Assembly (NCBI GenBank): GCA_963976695.1
Contig: CAXBMB010000008.1
Coordinates: 1 to 64,000, forward strand
Direction: 5' to 3'
Length of the DNA: 64,000 bases
Source: CAXBMB01 sp963976695
Lineage (GTDB): Bacteria > Pseudomonadota > Alphaproteobacteria > Kiloniellales > DSM-21159
Positions 26,208-35,012 of the stretch are shown one piece after another (the stretch's first letter is position 1; each line of letters begins with the position of its first letter). The notes beneath the pieces are model-generated. The model did no database searches. It saw only the letters and a program-made list of their open reading frames with translations, and had not been told where the DNA came from. The translations under genes were made by a program, and so were the position numbers.

Positions 26208-26741
26208 ATGGCCGGCGCCGCGCAGGTAATCCGCAAACAGTTGGATCGCCTCTATTTTTTTTGCGGAATGCTCGCAGCCGTCAATCTGGTGCTGATGTTG
26301 GCGATCATCGCGGCCCAGATGATCTTTCGCTGGAGCGGCCTGGTCTTTCCCGGCTCCACCAACTATGCCGGCTACAGCATGGCGGCGGCGTCGTTTTTCG
26401 CCCTGGCCTACACCCTCAATCACGGCGCCCACATTCGGGTCAACCTGCTGCTGACTCATCTGGGGGACCACCGCCGCTGGGCCGAAATCTGGTGTTTCGG
26501 CATTGCCAGCCTCCTGGCGGTGCTATTCGCCTACTTCGCCATCAAGGCGACTTACGGCTCCTACAAGTGGAATGACATTTCGCAAGGCCAGGACGCCTGG
26601 CCGCTTTGGATCCCGCAGTTGCCCATGGCCGCCGGCACCACGGTGTTGGCAATCGCGCTGCTCGACCACTTCATCCGTCTGCTTTATGGCCGCCTGCCCG
26701 ATCTGGGTGACGCGGCGGCCGAAGACCATCACATAGAATAG
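26208..26741 (+). CDS. TRAP transporter small permease, DctQ family
   Basis: 177 residues with four hydrophobic helices; typical DctQ features are the first helix AAVNLVLMLAIIAAQMIFRW, then ALAYTLNHGAHIRVNLLL and a C-terminal WIPQLPMAAGTTVLAIALLDHFIRLL. ATG 26208 with AAAGGGAG 8 nt upstream is chosen; the longer frame is not DctQ-like. It lies 163 bp after dctP and 9 bp before dctM. Confidence 0.93.
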   Translation: MAGAAQVIRKQLDRLYFFCGMLAAVNLVLMLAIIAAQMIFRWSGLVFPGSTNYAGYSMAAASFFALAYTLNHGAHIRVNLLLTHLGDHRRWAEIWCFGIASLLAVLFAYFAIKATYGSYKWNDISQGQDAWPLWIPQLPMAAGTTVLAIALLDHFIRLLYGRLPDLGDAAAEDHHIE

Positions 26742-26750
26742 GAACCCGTC

Positions 26751-28061
26751 ATGGAACAGTTGGCCCTGACCGGCATCTTCCTGTTCGTACTTTTTCTGCT
26801 GCTGGGAACCGGCGTCTGGGTCGGCCTCGCCTTGATGGGCGTGGCCTGGGTCGGCATGGAGCTTTTCACCACCCGTCCGGCCGGTGACGCGATGATCACC
26901 ACCATCTGGAGCTCGTCTTCCAGTTGGACCCTGACCGCGCTACCGCTCTTCATTTGGATGGGCGAGATCCTCTTTCGAACGCGCCTGTCGGAAGACATGT
27001 TCAAGGGGCTGACCCCCTGGATGGACAAGCTGCCGGGACGGCTCCTGCATACCAACATCGTCGGCTGCACGATTTTCGCCGCCGTCTCGGGCTCCTCCGC
27101 CGCGACCCTCACCACGGTCGGCAAGATGTCGATCCCCGAGTTACGCAAGCGCGGTTATCCCGAACATCTGATCATCGGAACCCTGGCCGGGGCGGCCACC
27201 CTGGGGCTGATGATCCCACCGTCCCTGACCTTGATTGTCTACGGGGTCACCATCAACGAGTCGATTTCCAAGCTGTTCCTGGCGGGCATTCTGCCGGGTC
27301 TGGTGCTGGCGACGCTGTTCATGGGCTACATCGCCATCTGGTCGCTTCTCAAGCCCGAACAGGTTCCGCCTCCCGAACCCAAGACCACCCTGTTGGAAAA
27401 GCTGAAGGCGTCGCTGTTTTTGATCCCCGTGGCCCTGCTGGTGCTGCTGGTCATCGGCTCGATGTACCTGGGCTTCGCCACCGCGACCGAGGCCGCGGCT
27501 TTCGGGGTGATTGGCGCGCTGCTCCTGGCCGGGGCGCAGCGCTCCTTGACCTGGGAGAGCTTCAGCCAGTCGCTGCTGGGGGCCACTCGGACCTCCGCCA
27601 TGATCGCCTTGATCCTCATGGGGGCCGCCTTCCTATCGCTGGCCATGGGCTTCACCGGACTGCCGCGCACCCTGGCGGCCTGGATCGCGTCGCTGGAGCT
27701 CACCCCGATCACGCTGATCATCGCCTTGACGCTGTTTTACATCGTCATCGGCTGTTTCCTGGACGGAATTTCTTCGGTGGTGCTGACCATGGCGGTCGTC
27801 GAACCGATGATTCGACAGGCCGGCATTGACGTCATCTGGTTTGGCATTTTCATCGTCGTGGTGGTGGAAATGGCCCAGATCACCCCGCCGATCGGCTTCA
27901 ATCTCTTCGTCCTCCAGGGACTGACCAAACACGAAATCAACTATATCGCCAAGACCGCCGTGCCGATGTTCCTGCTGATGGTGGTCATGGTGGCGCTGCT
28001 GGTGATTTTCCCCGATATCGCCACCTTCCTGCCGGACAACATGCGCCAGGGCCCCGGATAG
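26751..28061 (+). CDS. TRAP transporter large permease, DctM family
   Basis: 436 residues with about twelve hydrophobic segments; conserved pieces include FIWMGEILFRTRLSEDMF, AAVSGSSAATLTTVGKMSIPE, GTLAGAATLGLMIPPSLTLIVYG, GCFLDGISSVVLTMAVVEP and the C-terminal QITPPIGFNLFVLQGL. Inner-membrane Na+-coupled translocation subunit. Last gene of the cluster; it converges on dapE with 26 bp between stops and no visible terminator. Confidence 0.95.
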   Translation: MEQLALTGIFLFVLFLLLGTGVWVGLALMGVAWVGMELFTTRPAGDAMITTIWSSSSSWTLTALPLFIWMGEILFRTRLSEDMFKGLTPWMDKLPGRLLHTNIVGCTIFAAVSGSSAATLTTVGKMSIPELRKRGYPEHLIIGTLAGAATLGLMIPPSLTLIVYGVTINESISKLFLAGILPGLVLATLFMGYIAIWSLLKPEQVPPPEPKTTLLEKLKASLFLIPVALLVLLVIGSMYLGFATATEAAAFGVIGALLLAGAQRSLTWESFSQSLLGATRTSAMIALILMGAAFLSLAMGFTGLPRTLAAWIASLELTPITLIIALTLFYIVIGCFLDGISSVVLTMAVVEPMIRQAGIDVIWFGIFIVVVVEMAQITPPIGFNLFVLQGLTKHEINYIAKTAVPMFLLMVVMVALLVIFPDIATFLPDNMRQGPG

Positions 28062-28087
28062 GGCGCCGCGTCACCCCGGCAAGGACG

Positions 28088-29248
28088 CTATTTGAAATAG
28101 CCCTGGATCACCTTGTGATAGATCTGCGTCAGCAGTTCCAAATCACCCACCGGGATGCGCTCGTCGACCTGGTGCATGGTTTGGCCGACCAGACCAAACT
28201 CAGCCACCTGGGCATGGTCCTTAATGAAGCGGGCGTCGGAGGTGCCGCCGGTGGTGGACAGCGCCGGGGTGCGGCCGGTGGTTTCCTCAATCGCCGTCGC
28301 GATCAGATCGCTCAACCGGCCGGGCAGACAGAGGAAGGATTCGCCGGAGATTTGCACCTCCAGTTCATAGGCCGCGCCCACCTTGTCGAAGGTCTTGCGC
28401 AGCCATCTGTCCAGGCTGGCGCCGCTGTGGCTGTCATTGAAGCGGATGTTGAACGCCGCCCTGGCGCGCGCCGGAATGACATTGGTAGCGCTGTTGCCCA
28501 CGTCGATCGAGGAAATCTGCAGCGTCGAGGGCTGAAAATGCTCCGTGCCCGCGTCCAGAGGCGCGGCGGTCAACGCGCTGAGCATGGGCAACAGATGGTG
28601 AATTGGGTTATCGGCCAGATGAGGGTAGGCGGTGTGCCCCTGCACGCCCTTGACCGTCAGCCAGCCGGTGAGCGACCCGCGCCGGCCGATCTTGATCATA
28701 TCCCCCAGGTCTTGCGGGTTGGTCGGCTCGCCCACCAGGCAGTGATCGAGCTTTTCGCCCCGCGCCGCCAACCACTGCAACATTTTTTTGGTGCCGTTGA
28801 CCGAAGGGCCTTCCTCGTCACCGGTGATCAGCAGCGAAAGCGACCCGGTCGGGCAGCCCTCGGCGGCCAGATAGCGCGAGGCGGCGGCGACAAAGGCGGC
28901 CACCGCCCCCTTCATGTCGGCGGCGCCCCGGCCGAACAGCCAGCCGTCCTGGATCTCCCCGTCAAAGGGCCCGGCGCTCCAGGCCGCTTCATCGCCCACC
29001 GGCACCACATCGCTATGACCGGCAAAGCAGAAGTTCGGACTTTCGCTGCCCAGACGGGCATAGAGGTTGTCCACCGTTTCGGTGCCGGCTTCGGCGAAGG
29101 GCAAGCGATGGCAGACAAAGCCGAGCTTTTCCAACTCGGTCTGCAGCAGGTCCAGCGCGCCCCCTTCGATCGGCGTGACGGAGGGACAGCGGATCAACCG
29201 TTGGGTCAGGTCCACAGGATCAAGAGGCTGGATTGCTACATCACGCAT
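28088..29248 (-). CDS. dapE: Succinyl-diaminopimelate desuccinylase
   Basis: 386 residues; M20 metallopeptidase family enzyme producing LL-diaminopimelate for lysine and cell wall. Metal ligands and catalytic residues in FCFAGHSDVVPVGD, GRGAADMKG, TGDEEGPSVNG and LVGEPTNP; the substrate-binding TTGGTSDARFI is diagnostic for DapE. ATG 29248 (MRDVAIQPLDPVDL) is used. dapD lies upstream on the same strand, separated by a terminator and a palindromic element, so it probably has its own promoter. Confidence 0.96.
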   Translation of the reverse strand: MRDVAIQPLDPVDLTQRLIRCPSVTPIEGGALDLLQTELEKLGFVCHRLPFAEAGTETVDNLYARLGSESPNFCFAGHSDVVPVGDEAAWSAGPFDGEIQDGWLFGRGAADMKGAVAAFVAAASRYLAAEGCPTGSLSLLITGDEEGPSVNGTKKMLQWLAARGEKLDHCLVGEPTNPQDLGDMIKIGRRGSLTGWLTVKGVQGHTAYPHLADNPIHHLLPMLSALTAAPLDAGTEHFQPSTLQISSIDVGNSATNVIPARARAAFNIRFNDSHSGASLDRWLRKTFDKVGAAYELEVQISGESFLCLPGRLSDLIATAIEETTGRTPALSTTGGTSDARFIKDHAQVAEFGLVGQTMHQVDERIPVGDLELLTQIYHKVIQGYFK

Positions 29249-29264
29249 GGCGGGGTCACACCTT

Positions 29265-29302
29265 GGAAAAAGAAAGAGCCGCCCCCAATAGGGAACGGCT
29301 CT
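29265..29302 (-). terminator. Terminator between dapD and dapE
   Basis: On the minus strand AGAGCCG pairs with CGGCTCT around a 14-nt loop and is followed by TTCTTTTT. It lies 135 nt after the dapD stop and 17 nt before the dapE start, so it could also act as a leader attenuator of dapE. Confidence 0.7.
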
Positions 29303-29329
29303 CTTGTAACGGCTCGGCGGCCGATTTCC

Positions 29330-29392
29330 AAGCCGCGCGACGCGCTTCTTTGCGCCCGAGCGGGGATCGACCAATCGGCGGCCAAATCACGG
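29330..29392. repeat. Dispersed palindromic element, copy J
   Basis: Core AAGCCGCG-cga-CGCGCTT followed by CTTT, then GGGATCGACCAATCGGCGGC. The last part is identical over 17 nt, in reverse orientation, to sequence next to copy D (GCCGCCGATTGGTCGAT). It sits in the dapD-dapE gap. Confidence 0.65.
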
Positions 29393-29436
29393 TTCGACCG
29401 GGCGCGCGTCGCCAGTCCCGTTAAACCGCTCCGACT

Positions 29437-30294
29437 CTAATCGCGCAGCAGGTCGTTGACCGATGTCTTGGAGCGGGTTTGCGCATCGACCCGCTTGACG
29501 ATCACGGCGCAGGACAGGCTGGGGCCCGGCGTGCCGTCGGGCAGCGGCTTGCCCGGCAGACTGCCCGGGACCACCACCGAATAGGGCGGCACTTCACCGA
29601 CAAAAACCTCTCCGGTGTTGCGGTCGACGATCTTCGAGGTGGCGCTGATGAACACCCCCATGGAAAGCACCGAGCCTTCGCGCACGACCACCCCTTCCAC
29701 CACTTCGGACCGGGCGCCGATGAAGCAGTTGTCTTCAATAATCACCGGGCCGGCCTGCAGCGGCTCCAACACGCCGCCAATGCCCACACCGCCCGACAGG
29801 TGCACGTTCTTGCCGATCTGCGCGCAGGACCCCACGGTGGCCCAGGTATCGACCATGCTCCCCCGGTCCACATAGGCGCCCAGGTTGACGAACGAGGGCA
29901 TCAGCACCACGCCGGGGGCGATGTAGGCGCTGTGGCGCACGGTGCAGTTCGGCACCGCGCGAAAGCCGGCGGCGCGAAAGCGGGCCTCGTCCCAGCCGGC
30001 GAACTTGCTGGGAACCTTGTCGAACCAGGCCGATTCACCGGCAACGGCGTCGCGCGGTCCACCGGGCAGAACCCGCATGTCGTTGAGCCGGAAGGAAAGC
30101 AGCACGGCTTTTTTCAGCCACTGATTCACCGTCCAGTTGCCGTCCGCGCCCTTCTCGGCGACACGGTAACGGCCGTCGTCCAGGCCGTTGAGCGCATCGT
30201 TAACGGCCGCGCGCACCGCGCCGCGGGTGTCGAGCGATACCTTGTCCCGCTCTTCCCAGGCCGCCTCAACAGTGGTCTTCAGGGCATCAGTCAT
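29437..30294 (-). CDS. dapD: Tetrahydrodipicolinate N-succinyltransferase
   Basis: 285 residues. Left-handed beta-helix hexapeptide repeats between about 110 and 240 (GVVLMPSFVNLGAYVDRGSMVDTWATVGSCAQIGKNVHLSGG in parts), preceded by the N-terminal DapD helix bundle. Adds succinyl from succinyl-CoA in lysine/DAP synthesis. ATG 30294, MTDALKTTVEAAWEER. Its TAG stop is embedded in the motif TTAGAGTCGG seen elsewhere in the window. dapE follows after a terminator. Confidence 0.97.
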   Translation of the reverse strand: MTDALKTTVEAAWEERDKVSLDTRGAVRAAVNDALNGLDDGRYRVAEKGADGNWTVNQWLKKAVLLSFRLNDMRVLPGGPRDAVAGESAWFDKVPSKFAGWDEARFRAAGFRAVPNCTVRHSAYIAPGVVLMPSFVNLGAYVDRGSMVDTWATVGSCAQIGKNVHLSGGVGIGGVLEPLQAGPVIIEDNCFIGARSEVVEGVVVREGSVLSMGVFISATSKIVDRNTGEVFVGEVPPYSVVVPGSLPGKPLPDGTPGPSLSCAVIVKRVDAQTRSKTSVNDLLRD

Positions 30295-30595
30295 CGGGGT
30301 CCCTTCCCAGAGTGGTCTTGCCTGGTTCCTGACGGCCGCGCCGAACAAATCCGCCGCGCGAGAAATCCGTCGCACCCAACAAGCCGTTTGTCGTCATTTC
30401 GGCGGCGAAGATGCGACAGGCCGTCCATCAGGTCAATTGCAGAGGCGGTCATTGCTGCACTGAACGCGCCATAATTGGCAAACAGCGCCGGGCTTTTCGT
30501 CTTTATCGGGACAATCCAGCAACAGCCCCGGCTGGCCGAGGTGCCGCGGCGTCGCCCGCACCCCTCCGCGACCGGACGTCGGACCCAACCGAAGG
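30295..30595. other. Gene-free gap upstream of dapD
   Basis: 301 bp between the dapD start and the nucleotidase stop. It must hold the dapD promoter, but I see no clear -35/-10 pair, repeat or hairpin. Frames across it have no protein-like features. Confidence 0.4.
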
Positions 30596-31330
30596 CTACA
30601 GCCGGGCGCGCAGCCAAGCGGCCAGATCATAGGCCCGATGGTGGACGAAATCGGCCTGTTCCTGGCGCGCTTCATGGCGATGGCCCGGGGTGGTGATCCA
30701 CACCGAGGTCATCCCCCGTTCCATCGCCGGTTTGAGATTGATCTCGGTGTCCTCAAAAAAAATCGCCCGCCTGGGATCGATGTCGTGCAACGCCAGAAAA
30801 CGATCATAGGTCTGGGGTTGGGGCTTGGGCATATAGCCGCCGGCGGTCACATCATAAATTCCATCGAAATGCCGGGTCAGCCGCAGTTGCGCCAGCACCC
30901 GCTCCGCGTGGCCGGTGTTGGCGTTGGTGAAAATCACCTTGCGCCCGGGCAAGGCCTCCAGCGCCTCGTCCAGCGCCGAGTTGTAGGGCAGATGGCCGAC
31001 CTCGACGTTGCAGACATGGGCCACATAGTCGGCGGGTTCAAAGTCCCCCAAGGTCTTCAAGGCCAGCAGGCTTGAGCCATGTTTGTGCAGCAGATCGCGC
31101 AGATGGGACAGGGCGGTTTCCTCCGGCAGGCCGAAGTGCTGCACGACATAGCCGACCATGCGGTCGCGCAACTGTTCCAGGATGCCGCTGTCTTCCGAAT
31201 AGAGCGTGCCGTCGAGATCAAAAACCCAAGTGTCAAAGTTGTTGATATCGAAGTCGCGGATACCGGCGCTGTTGGGCCCGGGAATCTTGCGCTCGAGGGT
31301 CGAGCGACCCGGCTTCGTCTTGTCTTGCAT
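30596..31330 (-). CDS. HAD-family pyrimidine 5'-nucleotidase
   Basis: 244 residues. HAD motifs: I = FDLDGTLYS (two Asp, about residue 38), II = IFTNANTGHAERV, III = MPKPQPQTYD with the conserved Lys, IV = AIFFEDTEINL. The helical cap after motif I and the overall arrangement match the pyrimidine 5'-nucleotidase group common in alphaproteobacteria. ATG 31330 has GGGAGAG 3 nt upstream. Sits between argB and dapD in a conserved alphaproteobacterial neighbourhood. Confidence 0.88.
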   Translation of the reverse strand: MQDKTKPGRSTLERKIPGPNSAGIRDFDINNFDTWVFDLDGTLYSEDSGILEQLRDRMVGYVVQHFGLPEETALSHLRDLLHKHGSSLLALKTLGDFEPADYVAHVCNVEVGHLPYNSALDEALEALPGRKVIFTNANTGHAERVLAQLRLTRHFDGIYDVTAGGYMPKPQPQTYDRFLALHDIDPRRAIFFEDTEINLKPAMERGMTSVWITTPGHRHEARQEQADFVHHRAYDLAAWLRARL

Positions 31331-31943
31331 ATTCTCTCCCAAGGTGGCGGAGGCCGATCCCAAGCCGCGATAGCCTCCCGTGCGGGGCGCGCCGACGATC
31401 AACTTGAAAAGCAGCCCCCGGCGCTTCGCTGCCGCCGTCCGGCCCGCCAATCAGATGTTTCGAAGCTGGGTCACGGCGACCCAGGACGGCAGAATGATGC
31501 CACTTATACCGATCCGACTCTAGGGGCCGCCGCGGAACAGCAGTTACCGCAGCGATCAGCACTTCCCGATCCCAATCGCCCGCCCCGCCAATCAGCCCAA
31601 GCGGTTAACCTCGGCCGTCTCTCGACAGCCCCCCGAATTAAGATTAAGCTGGCCCGAAATCTATTTTAGGTAGATTGGCGCGGCCTTATTGATAAGATTT
31701 TTTTCTTAACTCGGAAAAGCGTCCACCCCCTCTTGCGCCTGTGGCGGGAAGCTAGGAAAGTGATCCGCTGTCGGCCTTGCGGGTCACGCGGGTCTGTTCC
31801 GCCGCCGCGCGGTTGCAAGTTGGCCGGGCCGGCGACAGCGCGTCCCCTCGAGAACCCTCCGTTCAACCGCCGCCCCAGGGCGAGGGTTGTGACGGGATCA
31901 AGGGGCTGCATGACCAAAAGAGTAGAGCTAGGTTGATGTTCAG
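31331..31943. other. Long intergenic region with promoter-like AT-rich stretch
   Basis: 613 bp with no supported gene. 31509-31523 is CCGATCCGACTCTAG, an exact inverse copy of a motif at 52788. 31640-31715 is AT-rich and contains CTTAT-tg-ATAAG followed by ATTTTTTTC (31685-31704), a weak terminator-like hairpin. The rest is GC-rich sequence without structure I can name. Confidence 0.45.
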
Positions 31944-32756
31944 GTGCTTGAAAACACATCGTTTATTCCCGACAGTCTGAGCGAGGCGCAAATGCTGCTG
32001 CCCGGGGGGCCGTTCGAGCATTTCTCCGGTTCCCTGGTCGTGGTCGGCCCGAATCGGACCGTGCTCTATTGCAACCCGGCGGGAAAAGCGCTAGCGGCGT
32101 TGCTGCAAGGTCCCGATTCTCCCCAGCTCCGCGCCGCCGTTGAGGGGGCCTTCAACGGACGGCCGGCGCAATTTTCGCCCTTCCGCCCCGGCGGCCAAGA
32201 CCAGCCGGGCGCTGTGCTGGATTTGACGGTGATGCCTTGGGACGGCGGCGCGGCGGTGGTTCTGCTGGGCCGGGACATTACCTTTGAGCGGGCCCAGCGC
32301 GACGCCCTGCGCGGCGAGCTGGCGCGGGCGCGCCGCAAGGTTCACTTCAACCACACCCTGACCGATCTGCTGACCAAGGGGCTGGACCTGGATCTGCTGG
32401 CGGATGTGATGCTGCGGGGGCTGGTCGGCAGCCTGGACCTGGCGGGCGCACAGCTGTTGGAAGCCTGCCCGCCCCCCGGGCCGCGCTGTCGGGCGCTGGC
32501 CACAGCCGGCGCGGCCCTGCCGGACGGGCTGCTGGGCAAGCTGCAAACCGGCCTGCGCGACGGCGCCGCCTTCACGCTGCGGTGCGACGACATCAGCCTG
32601 CTGGCGCAAAGCGTGGCGACCGCGGCCCCACCAGACCCCCGCCGATTGGTGCTGGTGATCTGGCGGAAAGCCGACAAGCCGGGGCATGTCAGCGGGCGGT
32701 TTGACGACAATGCCGAACTGTTGCGGCACTGCTTGGAGCGGCTGCGCGCCGCCTAG
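31944..32756 (+). CDS. PAS-like domain protein without output domain
   Basis: 270 residues. A PAS-like module spans about 25-120 (FEHFSGSLVVVGPNRTVLYCNPAGKAL ... MPWDGGAAVVLLGRDITFERAQRD), followed by a helix and a GAF-like region (LTDLLTKGLDLDLLADVMLRGLV). No kinase, cyclase or DNA-binding part is present, so it may sense and pass a signal to a partner. Start uncertain: GTG 31944 or ATG 31992, the latter with GAGG 5 nt upstream. Convergent with argB. The stop is followed by TAGAGCGGATCA, related to the repeated TAGAGTCGGATC motif. Confidence 0.65.
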   Translation: MLENTSFIPDSLSEAQMLLPGGPFEHFSGSLVVVGPNRTVLYCNPAGKALAALLQGPDSPQLRAAVEGAFNGRPAQFSPFRPGGQDQPGAVLDLTVMPWDGGAAVVLLGRDITFERAQRDALRGELARARRKVHFNHTLTDLLTKGLDLDLLADVMLRGLVGSLDLAGAQLLEACPPPGPRCRALATAGAALPDGLLGKLQTGLRDGAAFTLRCDDISLLAQSVATAAPPDPRRLVLVIWRKADKPGHVSGRFDDNAELLRHCLERLRAA

Positions 32757-32787
32757 AGCGGATCATCCAGCGGCAACCGACCGACCG

Positions 32788-33702
32788 TCAGTCGCGTCGA
32801 ACCAGCGTCCCGACGCCGCGATCGGTGAAAATTTCCAGCAGCAGGCCATGGGGCACCCGGCCGTCCAGGATGATCGCCGCCTCGGCGCCACCCTCAACTG
32901 CGTTGATGCAGGTTTCCAGCTTGGGAATCATGCCGCCGGTAATGGTGCCGTCGGCCATCAGCTTGCGCACTTCCGATACCTTCAAGTCGGTGAGCAGTTC
33001 GCCTTGCTTGTCCATCACGCCGGGCACGTCGGTCAGCAGCAGCAGCCGCGCCGCGCCGGTGGCCGAAGCAATGGCGCCAGCGACCGTATCGGCGTTGATG
33101 TTGTAGGTCTCGCCATGCGCGCCGATGCCGACCGGGGCGATAACCGGGATCATGCCGGCTTCCTCCACCGTGTTGATCACCTGGGGGTTGACCGTCTCCG
33201 GCTCGCCGACAAAACCCAGATCCAGGATCTTCTCGATATTGCTTTCCGGGTCCCGCTTGACCCGCCGCAGCTTGCGCGCCTGGATCAGCTTGCCGTCCTT
33301 GCCCGACAGCCCGATGGCCGAGCCGCCGGCGGCGTTGATCGCCGACACGATGGACTTGTTGATCCTGCCCGACAAAACCATCTCCACCACTTCAACGGTG
33401 GCAGCGTCGGTCACTCGCAGGCCGTCGATGAATTCGCTGACCACGTTCAGCTTGCTCAGCATCGCGCCGATTTGCGGCCCGCCGCCATGCACCACGATGG
33501 GATTGATCCCGACCTGCTTTGCCAGCACCACGTCTTGCGCGAAGATCTTCGACAACTCGTCGTCGACCATGGCGTGACCGCCGAACTTAATCACCAGGTT
33601 CTTACCGGCATAGCGGCGCATATAGGGCAAGGCTTCCGTAATGGTCCGGGCCGCGCGCAGCCAATTCTTCGTCTCAGAGATATTCTTCCGGATAGTCACC
33701 AT
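32788..33702 (-). CDS. argB: Acetylglutamate kinase
   Basis: 304 residues. Amino acid kinase fold: NLVIKFGGHAM near the N-terminus, PIVVHGGGPQIG, AGMIPVIAPVGIG, NINADTVAGAIA, LLLTDVPGVMDK and GTITGGMIPKLETC. Second step of arginine synthesis; argC lies 20 kb away in this window. The N-terminal helix of about 30 residues is that of arginine-sensitive hexameric enzymes. ATG 33702 preceded by GGGGTGAC. Confidence 0.97.
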   Translation of the reverse strand: MVTIRKNISETKNWLRAARTITEALPYMRRYAGKNLVIKFGGHAMVDDELSKIFAQDVVLAKQVGINPIVVHGGGPQIGAMLSKLNVVSEFIDGLRVTDAATVEVVEMVLSGRINKSIVSAINAAGGSAIGLSGKDGKLIQARKLRRVKRDPESNIEKILDLGFVGEPETVNPQVINTVEEAGMIPVIAPVGIGAHGETYNINADTVAGAIASATGAARLLLLTDVPGVMDKQGELLTDLKVSEVRKLMADGTITGGMIPKLETCINAVEGGAEAAIILDGRVPHGLLLEIFTDRGVGTLVRRD

Positions 33703-33899
33703 GTCACCCCGCCTTGTCCTTGCGCACAAAATCCAACTGCTTGACCGCTCAGCCCCGCTCGGCGTCGCTTGTTTACAGCTTGGGTTGATTTTCCGGAGTT
33801 CCCCGGCTTTTGGCTAAGCGCGGCGCAGCTCCGGTCTTTTTGCTTCACGTTTCTTTGCGTCATTCAACCAATCCGCCGCCGATTGGTCGATTGGCGGGC

Positions 33900-33950
33900 G
33901 CGTGACGACAGAGACGAAGCGCCCAGCGCTGCTTTGTCAGTCGATCACAC
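33900..33950 (+). repeat. Dispersed palindromic element, copy D
   Basis: Starts GCGTGACGACAGAGACGAAGCGC (in part), loop cca, then GCGCTGC TTTGTCA GTCGATCACAC. Closest to copy A and the clearest long palindrome of the family. Preceded by ACCAATC-N7-GATTGGT, itself a hairpin and shared with copy J. Lies between argB and engB. Confidence 0.75.
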
Positions 33951-33975
33951 TCCCGCACCCTTTACAGCCGAAAAT

Positions 33976-34009
33976 CGGCGCGGCGGCAAAAGCTTTTGCC
34001 GCGCCGCCG
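33976..34009 (-). terminator. Terminator of engB
   Basis: Palindrome with 17-nt arms, 15 of 17 paired, centred on AAAAG/CTTTT at 33992/33993; the inner 10 bp (GCGGCAAAAG / CTTTTGCCGC) are perfect. On the minus strand it is followed by ATTTT. Starts 18 nt after the engB stop. Confidence 0.75.
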
Positions 34010-34026
34010 TCGCCCCGGGCCAGCGC

Positions 34027-34788
34027 TTAGGTCAGCGTCAAGCTGCTCAAATGCGCCCGCAACTCGGCGATCCCGAGCGCTTTGGCCGCCGAGGTCGGCA
34101 GGATGATCGGATGAGCCGCCACATGGCGCTTCAGTTCCTCGGTTGTCTGCGTCATCAGTTCACGCAGCGCGCCCTGCTTGATCTTGTCGATCTTGGTCAG
34201 GATGATCTGATAGGACACAGCAGCCTTGTCCAGCTCCGCCATAATCTCCCGATCCACCGTCTTCAGACCGTGGCGAGAATCGATCAGCAACAGCACGCGG
34301 CGCAACTGAGGGCGGCCCTTGAGATAGGAGCGGGTCCGCCGGGTCCAGGCCTCCACATCCTTCTTCGGGGCCTGGGCGAAGCCATAGCCCGGCAAGTCGA
34401 CGATCATCAGCCGGTCGCCCACCTCAAAAAAGTTGAGCAGTTGGGTGCGCCCCGGCGTGTTGGAGGTGCGCGCCAAGGTCTTGCGCCCGGTCAGCGCGTT
34501 GACCAGCGAGGACTTGCCGACGTTGGAGCGGCCGGCAAAGGCGATCTCCGGCAGGATCGACGCCGGAACCTGGTCGGGCGTGGCGGCCGAGAGCAGAAAC
34601 TCGCAGCTGCCGGAAAACAGTCGCTTCCCCGCCGACAGGTTAAGACCCTCACTGGGATTTTGCCCCGACCCGTCGCTCAGATCACTGCCCTGCGTCACCT
34701 TCAGCTCGGGATCCGCCTGCTGCTCGACGGCGGCATCATCCCTTCCTGGCGCCGGCGTGTCGTCTTCCGGGATGTTTTCATCAGCCAT
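34027..34788 (-). CDS. engB: Ribosome biogenesis GTP-binding protein EngB (YihA/YsxC)
   Basis: 253 residues. An about 55-residue polar, acidic N-terminal extension precedes the GTPase: G1 GRSNVGKSS, G2 TPGRTQ, G3 DLPGYGFA, G4 TKIDK, G5 region TSAAK. Essential for late large-subunit assembly. ATG 34788 is chosen since AGGCAGGG precedes it. Position between yidC and argB is conserved in alphaproteobacteria. Confidence 0.95.
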   Translation of the reverse strand: MADENIPEDDTPAPGRDDAAVEQQADPELKVTQGSDLSDGSGQNPSEGLNLSAGKRLFSGSCEFLLSAATPDQVPASILPEIAFAGRSNVGKSSLVNALTGRKTLARTSNTPGRTQLLNFFEVGDRLMIVDLPGYGFAQAPKKDVEAWTRRTRSYLKGRPQLRRVLLLIDSRHGLKTVDREIMAELDKAAVSYQIILTKIDKIKQGALRELMTQTTEELKRHVAAHPIILPTSAAKALGIAELRAHLSSLTLT

Positions 34789-34886
34789 CGCGGACCCTGC
34801 CTTTCTTTTCTGCCTCAACGTCTCGCCACCGGCCGCTGGCGGTCGGCGCGGCTCCAGCCGATCAAGCTGACGCGCCGACCACAGCG

Positions 34887-34910
34887 AAAAGGAGCCTCGC
34901 GGCCCCTTTT
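34887..34910. terminator. Bidirectional terminator downstream of yidC
   Basis: AAAAGGAGCC-tcgc-GGCCCCTTTT: 10-bp arms with one mismatch and A/T runs on both sides. On the minus strand it lies after the yidC stop and before engB, next to copy E of the dispersed element. Confidence 0.6.
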
Positions 34911-34913
34911 CCT

Positions 34914-34952
34914 AGAGTCGGCGCGCAAAGCGCTTTTTTGTCCGTCGATCAC
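34914..34952 (+). repeat. Dispersed palindromic element, copy E
   Basis: AGAGTCGGCGCGC then AAAGCGC TTTTTTGTCC GTCGATCAC. Right half agrees with copies A and D; the left arm is replaced by the AGAGTCGG motif. Confidence 0.65.
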
Positions 34953-35012
34953 CCCCGCCTTCGATCCCCACCGCCGGGATCAGCGGCGGCGGGAAAGGAG
35001 CGGCGCGCGCAA

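Noticed and set aside
28115..29440. 441-codon plus-strand frame opposite dapE
   Set aside because: Shadow of dapE; no recognisable protein features.
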